Part shown: in pieces, positions 20,960 through 32,721 of the stretch
How the letters are laid out: the number at the start of each line of letters is the position of its first letter
Position numbering within the stretch: the first letter of the stretch is position 1
Source: Zygnema cylindricum
Taxonomy: Eukaryota > Streptophyta > Zygnematophyceae > Zygnematales > Zygnemataceae
DNA: 64,000 nucleotides
Direction: 5' to 3'
NCBI GenBank assembly: GCA_037447655.1
Contig: JBBHKE010000901.1
Coordinates: forward strand, 1 to 64,000
Notes under the pieces: model-generated
Database searches by the model: none
Told to the model about the DNA's origin: nothing
The model's input: only the letters and a program-made list of their open reading frames with translations
Translations under genes and position numbers: made by a program

Positions 20960-22264
20960 CATTCCTGAAATGGGAGACTTGAGAAAACAACTTTTACAAG
21001 AAGCCCATGAGCATTTAGGACATCTAGGTCGGGATAAAACTCTTAGTCGGTTGCAGAGTAGATTGTTTTGGCCAGGGATGGCAAAGGAGGTGTCGAAACA
21101 CGTGGAAAGTTGTGTCCATTGCCAACAAAGTAAACCTAGTAACCAGAAACCTAGAGGTCTCTTAAAACCTTTAGAAATCCCCGAAAGTCCATGGGAATCT
21201 GTCAGTATGGATTTTATTGTCAGGTTACCAGCTACATGAAAAAGAAATGACAGTATCATGGTCGTAGTCGATAGGTTCAGTAAAATGGCAATCTTCATCC
21301 CTTACAAAACTACTCATTCAGCTGTAAATACTGCAAAGTTATATTTTAACAACGTGGTCAGACATCATGGAGTTCCTCTGTCTATAGTTAGTGATAGGGA
21401 TTCTAAATTTACATCTGCATTTTGGAAAGAATTACATCAAAATTTAGGCACTGAATTAAAATTGAGTACCTCTTATCATCCTCAGACAGATGGACAAACA
21501 GAAAGGATGAACCGTACACTGGAAGATATGCTTAGGACTGTTTGCAGTGGAGTTTATAACACATGGGAATCTAAACTGCCATTAATGGAATTTGCATACA
21601 ATTCATGTAAACATGCTAGTACAGGATTCTCACCGTTTGATGTTGCATACGGATACCAACCGAGAGAAGCATTAGACTTAATAACAGGGGTCAGAGAAGA
21701 GAATAGGGTTCTGGAACGGAGTTTTGGGAATACATTCAAATAGTTTGGAAAACAGTCCGGGATGCATTAGTGGAGGCACAAAAAAGGCAAGAACTAAATG
21801 CTAACCGCAAATGGAGTGATTGGATGGTAAGCATAGGTGACAAGGTTTGGCTTTCAATAACTCAATACAGGTGCAAGATCGATGGACAAGGGGATCCTAC
21901 TGGGAAATTTGCTCCTAAGTACATCGGACCATTTACTGTAATCGAGATGATAACGTCAGTTGCTGCCAAATTGGACTTTTCGCCTTCAACAAAAATTCAT
22001 CCACTAATACACATTAACCAGTTAAAACCAGCAAATCTTCGACCAACTGAACGAGAATTGGAATTGGATCGCTCAATAGTTATAGAACCTGAGATTCACA
22101 GATGGATAATAAATTGGGTTAGTCAACGGTTTAAGGTCGGCAATACTATATTTTGGCAAGTGCATTATCTAGGTAAGCCAGAAGATGAGTTAACTTTAGA
22201 AGATAAAAATTCTGAGTTTTTGCAAAGGTATTGGAGGGATAATAATATAGAAGTCGCGTCTTGA
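20960..22264 (+). pseudogene. Gypsy-1 integrase with chromodomain-like tail
   Basis: This inserts the element cDNA. The zinc-binding HHCC region spans HEHLGHLGRDKT (about 21007) to CVHCQQ (about 21112). The catalytic core has MDFIVRLP (about 21208), VSDRDSKFTS (about 21389) and Glu in GQTERMNRTLE (about 21490), all intact. Stops at 21237-21239 and 21741-21743 divide it into three segments. The last segment (21770-22264) has the GKFAPKYIGPF module and then KVGNTIFWQVHYLGKPEDELTLED, which resembles a diverged chromodomain. Chromodomains steer integration toward marked chromatin; the similarity is by eye. Confidence 0.8.
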
Positions 22265-22312
22265 GAATGAAAGAGTTTTAACTGAGGTTAGTTAAAAATA
22301 AGGAGGGGATTA

Positions 22313-23279
22313 TGTAACAGTAACAGCAGATCTAACTTGTTTGTAAAGGGGTATTTAGGTGTTATGAATATAGAGTACTAAATTTGGTGGACGTCCGAGA
22401 AAGAATCGCGCGATTTAGAGTCCTATTTCAAAAGTTATAGCGAATGGTGTATTTAGGTGACAGGTAGGGGTCAAAATAATAGGTGGGTAACATTGAAACG
22501 GGTAAGGGTCAATGTACTCACGGAATTTAAGGCGTACGTCAATATAAATTACTAATAGTGGTTTGGTACCTATTATGGTTCGTTTTGTACGATTTTTAGT
22601 ACGAAACGTCATAATTCAAATTTGTAAGTTTCGTAGGTAGTTTCGCAAGTTAAATTCGCGACGCACGATCGTGCGAAGTCGCGTTTCGATTTGCGTGCCC
22701 TTTTGCACGTAAATGCTACGTAGTAAAAAGTAGTGTTTGATTGGTTAGTAAATGCTACGTAGTTAGTGGGAGATTTCGCACGCTTTTGCATTGGTTAGTC
22801 CGAGTCCTTGCTGATCAATGATTGGCCCAGGTAAAATCCTGTTCAAACGGAGCTTTGACTCTGGCCTGGCTAGTCCACGGCGATGATGGATAAGTAGTGA
22901 AGTGTAAGAGGAGAATAGATATCTTTTCCTTTGGAAAAGTTTGTGGAAGTTCCGGCTGATCTTGGTCCTGAGCGATTAATACCAAATTGGTGGAAAGGCA
23001 TTTTGCATTGAAATCTCTTACTAACTAAATAGTGTTTTAGTAGTTAAGAGATATAATTATTACGAGTGGAGGGTAGTGGAAAACACTTTATTAAGAAGAG
23101 TTGAGCCATGAGGGTAAGAGACCAAGCTAATGTTATGTGGACAAAAGCCTCTTCTATTTTAAAGTTTATCCTTATGTGAGTGTTGTCCAATGTGGATGTG
23201 TATTTTCCAATGTGTGGAATATGTGGTTGGGATTGTTTGTAGTAATGGGATTTTCTGAGAGGTAGGAGATCTTGTTACA
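22313..23279 (+). repeat. Gypsy-1 3' LTR (967 bp)
   Basis: It starts TGTAACAGTAACAGC after the polypurine tract and ends CTTGTTACA. It is the uninterrupted reference that shows where the 5' LTR was broken. It is close in length to the Gypsy-2 5' LTR (969 bp). Confidence 0.9.
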
Positions 23280-25678
23280 AACGGTCTATAATTTGAATAG
23301 AGATTTCTCTTTATCTCGCGCGAACTTCACCGCCTATGTCTTCATCTTTGTCTTCTCTTTAAAGACTTTGACGACCATCTTTTTAGTATGCTGCATCGGA
23401 TTTTAACAAGCTATTGCGTGAATCGCAACGTGTAAAAGATATTATAAGTGGAAAGGAACAAAATTCAAATTGTTTTTTTCGCCACTTAAAACATCTTTAC
23501 TTTGTACACACGTGTCTGATTCTGATTTTTACGGTTGCAATTGAAAGTTAGGATTTTCAGCTTCCATTCGGTGGTCATATTGAAAATCGGACAGGTGTGT
23601 ACACAGAAAGATATAAGTGGCGAAAAATTATTAATGCTATTCTAGGTTCAATGACTCACCTCCCAATAGCCGACAAAACAAAATAGTCTTTCTTCTTGTA
23701 GTCAACGTTTGAACATATGAAAAAAGGCTTTGCTCTACTGTGGGTCATCCAATCTTCGTTACGATAAATAAAATCTGAGTGCGTACGAAATAATTAGCAA
23801 GTTACATAGAACTAAGGGTGCGTCTCCATGTGCCTAAGTACGGGTTTTTTTCTGTCGTTTTGCTGTAAAACTTAGAGCCGTACCGCGTAAGTTTCAACCG
23901 TACAAAAAAAATAGAGAAAATAAGAAGTACATTTTGCGTCATCGTCGAATTTAAGATGTACTACATGTTGTCGTTTTGTGTTCTTCGACCCACGACCACG
24001 CCAAAAAACGTCATCTTCAAACTTTTCTTTAAAACACAAGGAAGATGTGTTTTAAAACAAACAAATTTCCAAAAATAAATAGAAACACGTAGTCTCACGT
24101 GTAAAATTTTTTCAGGAAACTTCAAAAGAATTCAATCGACGACGAAAAGTACAGAATTCGTTATTTTTTGTCCGTTTGCGTCCTCCAAAATACACAATTT
24201 GTTTTTTTTTTCGCATTTTTTTAGTACGGATTTTTCCATTCTAAGGGTCCTGAAAATTCCGATTTCATATCACGAAGTCGTCAGAGATCTCCGAGGGCGC
24301 CCCAGCAAGCCGCACACGCCGCCTCTCTCACGTAGCCTTGCATTCTCTACTTCGAACTGCACTTTTCCCCATCTTGTTACAAAGCGGCTTTACGCTGACC
24401 GGTGGGAACCTGGAGAAAACAGTGAGTGTGTCGTTTTCGTCCACTGCCAAAGGAGAAAGGTATTCAAGCATTTCGCAAATAATGAAAACCAAAAATTATT
24501 ATTATTACTATTTTCATTTGTTTTCTCCACTATGAGTTAAAAAGAAAGCTGAAATTAGGCGTGAATAAATCACATATGAGATATGTTTTTCAAATTAGGG
24601 TTTTTTTAACCTTTTTTAATTTGAACTCTTGATGACATTCATCGTTACTCTGTTATGTTTGCATTTTTGTCGTTTCCCTGTCTCCCCATCCCCCTCTCTG
24701 TCTTTTACTCTATCTCCTTCCCTCTGTTTTCTACTCTCTCTCTCTCTTCCTCTCTTTGCCCTTGTCCCCATCTTCTCCATCTCCTCCAATTTCCCTCTCC
24801 ATCCCCCACTCCGCTAAAATCCTTGCATTTATCAACTAAATTTCTCAACTGCCGCGTGTTTCTTTGTTTTTTAGGTTTTTTTGTTTTGATTTTTTTCTGT
24901 ATGTTCTGGTTAGTAACAAAATAAGTACATATTTTGATGTTTAACATTCTTCCTATTCGTTTATTTTATTTGTTTTACGTTTATGGTATTTTTTATTCCC
25001 CCATCTATTTTTTTTCCCTGGTTATTCCCGTAAATGTTTAAAAACTATTATTGAACTCTTAATTCTATGAAAGGAAAACCAAGTTCCACCTAAGATGTGT
25101 TCGAATTACGGTCAGATATGGTCAAAATGAGTGTTAGTAATTTCAAAAACCACAATTTTTTTTAGCGGGTTTAAGTTTTTATATGGATATTAAGTTTTAT
25201 TAAGTTGTTTAAGGTTTAAACAGAGTGTCATCACATTCAACGATCATTTTTTGAGCGTATTAGTTTAAGATCAATGGTTAAGACCAACTTTCGAATACTA
25301 TTAGTTAAAGTCAACTTGAAATTGGTTATCATAAGCTTTCAACCAGAATTGGTAACTAGAATTTGATTATGCGAGTTTTTTACTAGCAACTTACACTACT
25401 GTGAGACAAATTTGGAATTTGTTGAATTATTTTGAATTATAGGTATATTTTTGAATTTGGGCGATTTTTTTTAACACCAAAAACTTTAATGATTGTGAGT
25501 AAAACTGGTATAGACTGGCATTAAGCTTGTGTAGAATCCACCTTGAACCAAAAGGAAAGTATCTTAATTCTCAAGTTATTATCAAAAATTTGTAAATGCC
25601 CTTATTGGTCCCTTTTTTTTATCTACCCCCTTATTTTTTATGGTATTTGCATTTTGTTTATTTTATTTGCTTATCCTT
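23280..25678. other. Gene-poor AT-rich region
   Basis: It contains one MITE (23472-23627, listed separately), many GTAC/GTACG words around 23780-24200, and a CT-rich patch near 24660-24800. Open frames near 24199-24540 and 24629-24924 are rich in Ser, Leu and Phe, have no recognisable domain, and look like chance reading of pyrimidine-rich DNA. A first-exon or promoter function around 24280-24480 (higher GC, CGCC words) cannot be excluded. Confidence 0.5.
23472..23627. mobile_element. MITE family 2, copy a
   Basis: Terminal inverted repeats are GTTTTTTTCGCCACTTAAAA and its near complement ending AAGTGGCGAAAAA. A second inverted segment inside is TGTACACACGTGTC with GACAGGTGTGTACA. The same structure occurs at 61053-61215. 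No target duplication is clear, so the superfamily is undecided. Confidence 0.7.
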
Positions 25679-25688
25679 NNNNNNNNNN
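25679..25688. other. Assembly gap (10 N)
   Basis: A run of ten undetermined bases in a T-rich/GA-rich junction. Reading frames across it are meaningless. Confidence 1.
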
Positions 25689-27236
25689 AGAGGGGGTAGG
25701 GGAAGAGTGTGAGAGAAGGGGATACATTGCACATTTAGATAGTCACTTCTCTCCTTCTCTCCCTTCCACCCCCTGTCAGCCTGCCTGCCTGAAACCCTCA
25801 TACGACCACAAGAGGACAAACATGCCGTACCAGGAATTCTACGGAATAAGGACAGCGCCACGTGGCACTTCCAGCCTCCTACACGTGGCAATGGAATAGG
25901 AACGGTTCACAGGATCTTCATATAAGATATGTCCTTTCCATTGGTCCTTTTTTTCTCCCTCTCTCTCTCTGTCCCTTCTCCTCTTTTTCTTTCACTCTAG
26001 TGTCACTCTCTCTACCTCTCTCTCCGTCTTTCCTCTCTCCCTCTTACCTCTCTCTCTCTCTCTCCGTCTTTCCCGCCCTTGCGACTTTCCTTACCTCTAT
26101 CTCTCTCTCTCCCTCTCTCCCGCCCTTGCGAGTCTCCTTCCTTCCTTCCTTCCTTCCTTGTTTGTTTTTTCCTTGGCCTTTTTCCCGGATTTGTCTTTTC
26201 CTTTCCGCTTTTCCTGTCGTTTCTTCTCGTCCTGTTTTGAAACCCTAAACTTTTGTGATCCAAGCAGCCAAGTGGCTCCTGCAGTTTTCAAAATATCAAC
26301 TTGTACTAGCTTCTATGTACTCTCCGTTAGCCGTACGCATTCCCGTTCACGTCGTTAGGATCAAAGTGACTACAGTACAGTAATGTACTGTAATGTACTG
26401 TATTGTACCGTACTGTACTGTATCGCGGCTGTGTGGTGTCACCTGAGAATAATACTGTACAGTACAGTACTGTTTAAACGTGTTTATATTTTAGCCTTTT
26501 AGGGTTTCTGAAGGGAGCGCTTATTTGGCTATTCCTACCGAATAATGTTGTAGACTTTTAGGATCGTTTTAGGGTTTGTTTTAGGATGAGCGTGTCAATC
26601 TTATAAAGAAAAAAATCCTAGGACACGTGATTCCATGTGCGAACATCCGTTATAATTGGCGTCAGTGGTAGGTTTGTCATAGAAACGGTACAAAAATATG
26701 TACGAAATGAAGAATTTTGTTCATTTCTATGGCTGGTATTAACAGTAATACTGTAGTTGACGCTAAATTACGACATAGGCTCATAGCATCGCACGGTACT
26801 GTACTGTACCATAAGTCCATAACGCATACTAAATATTTCTACCAGCGGAAAGATTTTCAAATTTGTAATTTGTTCGTTTTGTTAGGATTTTGAGTCGTAT
26901 TTACGCCGTTTCCGGAACTTTTTCACCCCGTTTTTAGGTTTTGCAGGTACGGTTATTGGTACACTAGGATCACCCAATTATATTATTTTATTGAGATATT
27001 TATTCGGATATTTTCAAGGAGCTGCATTTAACGCAAAAGTCAATAGAGCCGCGGAGCGGAGTCAGTTCAGTACAGAACTTACCTGTACTGTAGTCACAAG
27101 TCACAGCGTATGGAAGAGTTTTTTTTTAGTTTTTTTTTTTTTTTTGGTTGGGTAAAAGAACATGATTACACGTGCCGTCGTGCTTCAAGAGTTTGACTCC
27201 AATAGTCGAACCTCTTTTTCTTCTTCCTTTGTTTTA
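25689..27236. other. Non-coding DNA with pyrimidine microsatellites and GTAC repeats
   Basis: A (CT)n-rich tract covers about 25950-26135 and (TTCC)n about 26139-26160. Between 26370 and 26425 the words CAGTAC, TGTACTGTA and CGTACTGTACTG alternate, forming overlapping GTAC palindromes. More GTAC clusters lie at 26453-26473 and near 26794. A poly(T) run is at about 27119-27146. No gene is supported, although the CT-rich tract followed by AAACCCTAAAC resembles plant 5' UTRs. Confidence 0.5.
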
Positions 27237-27239
27237 TTA

Positions 27240-27421
27240 AAGCTCCCCTCCATCAGGGGCCAAAGTTGGCTCAGATTCGATAGTTTCAAAGCCGTTTTCA
27301 GCCATCGGGCGAACCTCCACCGTCCGGATCAGAATCAATCAGAATCCAACGGCCGTGAACTGTTCAATCATTGAAACTGGCCTTCAAATGACCTTTTTTG
27401 CCCCTGATGGAGCGGAGCCCC
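27240..27421. mobile_element. Tourist/PIF-Harbinger-like MITE (182 bp)
   Basis: The right end in reverse complement reads GGGGCTCCGCTCCATCAGGGGC; the left end reads AAGCTCCCCTCCATCAGGGGC. The inverted repeat is flanked by TTA at 27237-27239 and 27422-27424. A TTA target duplication is characteristic of PIF/Harbinger MITEs. No coding capacity. Confidence 0.6.
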
Positions 27422-27424
27422 TTA

Positions 27425-28243
27425 TTATTTGAGTTAAAACAAATACTGACCGTACAATCATATCATGCACGTGTCAGCCTCGTGAATTTCACGCTGGACG
27501 ACAATACCTACTTGGTACTCTTGTCAGCTGTACCATTATTTTCTAAGCTATCCAATACGGTGAACCAAAATCTATCGTATAATTTGTCCTTTTGCGCACC
27601 AGAAATCTCCTTTCTCCTTTCCAATGGCTTTCCTAGGGACCAGAAAGTACAGTTCCACGTTCACGTGTACTAACAGCCAAAATAAAATTTTGCTGAAAAG
27701 GTTCACCTGAAAAAGGTTTTATCTGTGCAAGTTGGACTAGGCCTATCCCGCACGATGCCGACATGCTATCCTGTCAGTGGAGGCCACTTGGCATTTATTG
27801 ACCGTACGATACTGCCGAATAAAATCGAATCGTTTGCGGCCTTTTCAAATTTAACAGCCTTAGGAAAAAAGAACTGTACTGTACTTTCTGTCGAGATATC
27901 TGCAACAGAACTATCAGTCGCTACAAGTTCAGGTGGAGAACGTTTCGACAATAGTGTAAAACATAAATACAAAATGCGGCATTGTGCATCGTATCGTATG
28001 CACTTTATTCGTATTATAAGGTTTTAGTACGAAAATGTGTTCATTTCTGCAAAAGTCACGATGATGTGTAACGAACAGGCTTTGCCGATAACTGACATGT
28101 ATCGTTATGCCGAATCGAGATATCGAGTAGCCAAAATCAGGATACGTCAAAATCCATATCAAATCAACAATACAAATGTTCGTTCCGTGAATTCCGTACA
28201 ATGGATTATTCCGTTATATGCTTAAAAATACAAATATGGAAAA
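27425..28243. other. Non-coding DNA, nothing recognised
   Basis: Short frames only, none with a known domain. Several GTAC words and an ATTCGGCAT-rich patch are present. It separates the Harbinger-like MITE from the hAT end. Confidence 0.45.
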
Positions 28244-28440
28244 TAGTGTTGTGTATCGGTAAGGATTTGCCGATAACCGATATGGGCCTTTTTTCGGGTA
28301 GCCGATAATCGATATATTGGTACGATATATCGTTATAGGTGTTATCGCCAATAAATAACCGATATTTATCGGTTATTATCGGCAATAACACCGATATCAA
28401 TAACTATCGGCGATATATGTACGGACCGTACAGATAAATG
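28244..28440 (-). mobile_element. One end of a hAT-like element (CCGATA-rich family)
   Basis: It begins TAGTGTTGTGTATCGGTAAGG, the same terminal sequence as the right end of the 53363-60766 element in reverse complement. It continues with the family's CCGATA/TATCGG words (ACCGATATTTATCGG etc.). The opposite end is not found nearby; it is either deleted or beyond the Gypsy-2 insertion. No transposase. Confidence 0.6.
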
Positions 28441-28805
28441 TACGGCAAGTTCACTCAACTGTACATGTTATTCCCTCGACGCGCCCTACTAACAACCCCT
28501 ACCTACTGAGGTGCCTATCAATCATATCATTTGTACAAGCCGAAAGTACAGCCGCCAGCATAAGATATGTACCACTTTAGTACGGCACCAGTTAAAACGA
28601 TGTAACTTTCAAATTCGACGCCATGGCTTTGTCTCTTTCTTCATTGGGATCCACTTAAAAACTGCCACGTGTCAATCCGTCGGCTTTTTTGGCATAAGCT
28701 GCCAAAAGAGCCATTCCGGGATGCCAATGCTCACGCTAGCCGTCCGCTCGTATTTTCTCATTGAAAGCCGTCCGTCCGATTCCGAGGCGCACAAAATGTT
28801 ATTTT
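28441..28805. other. Non-coding DNA with LTR-like words
   Basis: It contains GTACGG and GTACAAGCC words, CCACGTGTCAATCCG and GCCATGG-like segments that resemble the U3 of the Copia LTRs read on the minus strand, but the match is too short to call. The right edge is the Gypsy-2 LTR start. Confidence 0.4.
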
Positions 28806-29774
28806 TGTAACAGTAACAGCACATCAAACTTGTTTGTAAAGGGGTATTTAGGTGTTATGAATATAGAGTACTAAATTTGGTGACGTCCGCGAAAGAATCG
28901 CGCGATTTAGAGTCTTATTTCAAAAGATATAGCGATGGGTGTGTTTAGGTGACAGCTAGGGGTCAAAATAATAGGTGGGAAACATTGAAACAAGTTAAGG
29001 GTCAAAGTAGTTGCCGAATTTAAGGCGTACGTTTATATACCGTACTCATAGTGGTTTGGTACCCATTATGGTTCGTTTCGTACGATTTTTAGTACGAAAC
29101 GTCATAATTCAAATTTGTAAGTTTCGAATGTAGTTTCGCAAGTTAAATTCGCGACGCACGATCGTGCGAAGTCGCGTTTCGATTTGCATGCACTTTTGCA
29201 CGTAAATGCTACGTAGTAAAATGTAGTGTGTGATTGGTTAGTAAATGCTACGTAGTTAGTGGGAGATTTCGCACGCTTTTGCATTGGTAAGTCCTAGTCT
29301 TTGCTGATCAATGATTGGCCCAGGTAAAAGCCTGTTCAACGGAGGGTTGACTCTGGCCTGGCGAGTCCAGGGCGATGATGGATAAGTAGTGAAGTGTAAG
29401 AGAGAGTAGACATCTTTTCCTTTGGGAAAAGTTTGTGGAAATTCCGACTGATCTTGGTCTTGAGCGATTAAACCCAAATTGGAGAATTAGAATTTTGGCA
29501 TTGAAATCTCTTACAAACTAAGTAGTGTTTTAGTAGTTAAGAGATAGAATTATTAAGAGTGGAGAGTAGAGGAAAACACTTTAAAAGAAGGGTTGAGCCA
29601 CGAGGGCAAGAGACCAAGCTAATGTTATGTGGACAGAAGCTTCTTCTAATTTAAAGTTTATTTCTTTATGTGAGTGCTTTCCAATGAGAATGTGTAATTT
29701 TCTAATGTGTGGAATGTGTGGTTGAAATGTGATGTAGTAATGGGATTTTTTGAGAGGTTAGAAATCCTATTACA
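28806..29774 (+). repeat. Gypsy-2 5' LTR (969 bp)
   Basis: It begins TGTAACAGTAACAGCACATC and ends CCTATTACA. It shows the uninterrupted junction TACTCATAGTGGTTTGG, confirming that the Gypsy-1 5' LTR is split at this place. The preceding bases are ATTTT; with no 3' LTR a target duplication cannot be tested. Confidence 0.9.
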
Positions 29775-29776
29775 TA

Positions 29777-29793
29777 TGGTATCGGAGCTTTGG
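29777..29793 (+). promoter_or_regulatory. Gypsy-2 primer binding site
   Basis: TGGTATCGGAGCTTTGG, complementary at its start to the 3' end of plant initiator tRNA-Met, lies two bases after the LTR. A leader of about 760 bp without a gene follows up to gag at 30558. Confidence 0.85.
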
Positions 29794-30557
29794 TTAGAAA
29801 CCAAGGAGAAGTTTGCTCACTCGAATATCGACTGACGTGACAGGTGAGGGTGCTCTAACCTGTGTCGGTAGAACCACAATGTGAAGTGGTAGGGGATAGG
29901 AGGGAAACTGAGTGATCACACTGCCAGCGGCCGCTGGTTAGATGTGGGGCGTGCTCAGGTCATAAGGACTAAGGCGGGGTGGCACTGTAGCCACCGCTGA
30001 AACTCACTCCAATTACCTAGAGGCCAAACAAACTTGCCTTCTCCTAGCAATGATTCATGTGTAGAGGGAGGGCTTGAAGCCATGAAGGGTGAGGATGTGA
30101 GGATTGGAGAACAAAAAGATCATGATGTAGTGGGAAATGGGAAATTTGCTAATGGTGGAGAAGAAAAGTGGAGCACTTTACTTCTTCAAGAGCAAAGGAG
30201 TCCAGAAATGACTTAACACTTTTAAAACCCTGAATCGTTACCTTTCAGAACTTTTCACTTTTTCTGTTGCAAAATTTATGGTTGAACCTTACCTTTAAGA
30301 GCTTTCATTTTTTCTGTTGCGAAATTTGTGGGGAAATTCTTACCTTTTTGCATGAATGTTTGAGAAATGAAGAATTGAATTTGCACTAACTTACTTTCAA
30401 TGTCTTATTGATTTCTCAGATTTTGATCTTTTTCAAAGGATTTGTTAAAGAGAAGAAGTCTTGGATTGGAGCAATCAGAGGACTTCAAACCTGCAGCAAA
30501 TTTCTTTGGGAAATTATATTCTATCTTTCTTTTACTCGATTCAATTTCTTTGTGATA

Positions 30558-31758
30558 ATGGCAAATACTGCATGGAAACGTGAAATGGAGAATGCATTGA
30601 ATGTTTTGAAGAAACGTAGTGTGAAATTGGTCAAAAGATTTAATAATCATGTTGCAGCTGTAGATGAAACAATTTCTGTGTTGAAAAGCGAATTGAAAGA
30701 TGTTGAGGAAAATGGAAATGTTTCAAATCAAAAATTGGATAAGCTAATTAATTTAATTCACACCAGAAATGACGTTAATGACCAAAAGGGTGGGAGTAGT
30801 AAGAGAAATGCCAATTTTAGGGAAGATAATCACGATAGACCTAAGAAGATAAGGGATTTGAAATTGTCTATCAGTGAAGCACCATCATTTGATGGTAAGA
30901 AGATTGATGAGTTACATGCTTCGATTTTTCATATAGAGTATTATTTGGAATCTAGAAACTGTGATCTTGATGATTACACTTCTTTTGCAGTTGACTGTGT
31001 GAAAGATGATGCTCAAATTTTGTATTACACTTAAAGGAGGTCTAATTTGATTCTTGGTAATGCTGATTGGGAAACTTTTAAAAGCGCGATCAAATCGCGT
31101 TTCTTGTCGGTCACTTATAAATCCAGAATGCAAGAAAAGTGGCTGAACTGTAAGCAAACTGGTTGACTCATCCACCATTCATGTCATAGGTTTGACTGAT
31201 GAAATGGCTAGGTTGCATTTCTTGAACTATTTGAATCCTATACTAAAATCAGAACTGAAACATCAAAAAATTATTAATTTGAAGGAATTACAAGATAAGT
31301 CATTGGAATAAGAGGATCAGTTGGGGTATAATCGTGAAACTCGATCACTTAGGGAAAATTTCAATGAAATATCAAAGTGGGGTGAGGAGGAATTTGAGGA
31401 AGTAGGTCTGAATGCGAGTCTGGTTAATAGGCAAAATATCTTCAGGGGAAATCACAGGCGTGGACAGAGTGTTAATGCAAGAAATAAATTTCAGAATAGA
31501 GGGGGCTACATTAAGAGTTCTAAACCGAGCATTAATGCTCACAAACCTAATTTTACCATTCCCACATGCACTATTTGTCAGAAAAGAGGTCATAGGGCAT
31601 CTGAGTGTGCACAACTGAAGAAAATTAACTGTTATAACTGTGGAGAGGAGGGATATTTCAGCAGAGAATGCACCAAACCAAAGAAGAAAGTCATTTGTTT
31701 TAAATGGGGAGGTCCAGATCATTACGCTAAGGACTGTACAGATAAGGGATCTCTTTAA
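30558..31758 (+). pseudogene. Gypsy-2 gag
   Basis: Start at ATG 30558 (MANTAWKREMENALNV). The gag domain is intact to a TAA at 31032-31034 replacing a Gln codon (YTQRR in Gypsy-1). A deletion near 31163 removes the ...GYVKDYIVEF part seen in Gypsy-1. The zinc-knuckle segment follows at 31565-31740: CTICQKRGHRASEC, CYNCGEEGYFSREC and CFKWGGPDHYAKDC. The second knuckle has Tyr for His and the third has Trp for Cys, so two zinc sites are damaged. Confidence 0.85.
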
Positions 31759-31879
31759 ACAGTTGATGTCAATGACGGTCTTTAAGAAGATATTGCATTA
31801 TACCTAGCTGAACATGAAGCCCAAGAGGTGGGAAACGGAAAAGACTAGCTGAAAGTCCTCAGTTGAGTCAACCAGATCT

Positions 31880-32577
31880 TGAGGTTAAAGAGTTAACTCT
31901 GGAGGGCAAGTTAATTAATGGAAAGGCTAGGATAGCTGAATTTATTATGATGCTAACTACACTCCATAGTTTGAACAATCCTTCTAGTGAAACTCTTAAC
32001 TAAAGACCTATGTTAGGATAGTTAAGTAACTATGACACCAAACACAGTTTGATCCAATGAGAGTTATGGTAGATTCAGGTGTTACACATAATTTTATTTC
32101 ACATAGTTTGTTGAGGAAAATAAAACTCCTACTGTTTTAAGGGAAAAAACTTTACATGTTCAAGTGGCAAATGGTAATAAGTCCACATTAGATTTACAAA
32201 CAAACACAATTGAAGTTGATATCCAGGGTCATAAAATGAAAGTTGTGTGTGAAATAATGAAGTAGGGTAGTGAGGAGCTAATACTGGGAAAGCCTTGGTT
32301 AACTGAACATAACCCTCAAATTAATTGGGAAACTAACACCTTGAGAGTGAAGTCTGAAAACGGTTGGAAGGTTTTTCAAGCATTACCTTCGAAGAAGTTG
32401 TATAAGAATCATATAAATAACAAAACCAAGTTGGGAGTGGAAGGTTTGATTTCCGCTAAACAATTTAAAAAGCATTTAAAAGATACAACAAATCATGCTT
32501 TCTTGTTATTAGTAACTGAGGCAGTTACTGATGAAAGGGGAGGAGAAAACACTAATATTGATGTTATTCCTAAATGA
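31880..32577 (+). pseudogene. Gypsy-2 protease (decayed)
   Basis: The DNA parallels the Gypsy-1 protease: the active-site region near 32065 reads MRVMVDSGVTHNFIS, then WLTEHNPQINWE near 32300 and LGVEGLISAKQFKKHLK near 32430. Deletions (about 30 bp near 32050 and one base near 32108) and stops near 32002, 32020 and 32265 destroy the frame. A TGA at 32575-32577 ends the last open part. Confidence 0.75.
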
Positions 32578-32721
32578 GACACCACTAAAACTCTTGAAAA
32601 ACAAAAATCTGATTTTGTAACTGACATTAATACACGTGAAGCTGCTGTTAAAGATTTGATTTTTGAATTTAAAGATGTTTTCCTAAGTGACTTACCCTCA
32701 GGGAGGCCACCTTCTTGAGAT

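Larger units (their letters stand above)
15745..23279 (+). mobile_element. Gypsy-1 LTR retrotransposon (remainder; whole element 5627-23279)
   Basis: The order is rest of the 5' LTR (15745-16471), primer site (16474), leader, gag, protease, reverse transcriptase, RNase H, integrase with chromodomain-like tail, polypurine tract AAGGAGGGG (about 22300-22308) and 3' LTR (22313-23279). RT before integrase defines Ty3/Gypsy; the tail suggests a chromovirus-like lineage. LTR ends are TGTAAC and GTTACA. Several frameshifts and stops in gag, at the RT start and between RT and RNase H make it inactive. Confidence 0.9.

Noticed and set aside
24199-24540. Possible gene of about 113 codons
   Set aside because: No recognisable motif, low-complexity start, and no supporting context; kept only as a note under the region.
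26240-26252. CCCTAAAC as telomere-like repeat
   Set aside because: Occurs singly here and near 16923; not an array.
25862-26263. Frames rich in Ser/Leu/Pro or Arg/Glu/Lys
   Set aside because: Produced by CT microsatellites read on either strand; no domain.
27929-28225. Overlapping frames on both strands near the hAT end
   Set aside because: AT-rich CCGATA repeats give open frames by chance; no transposase motif.
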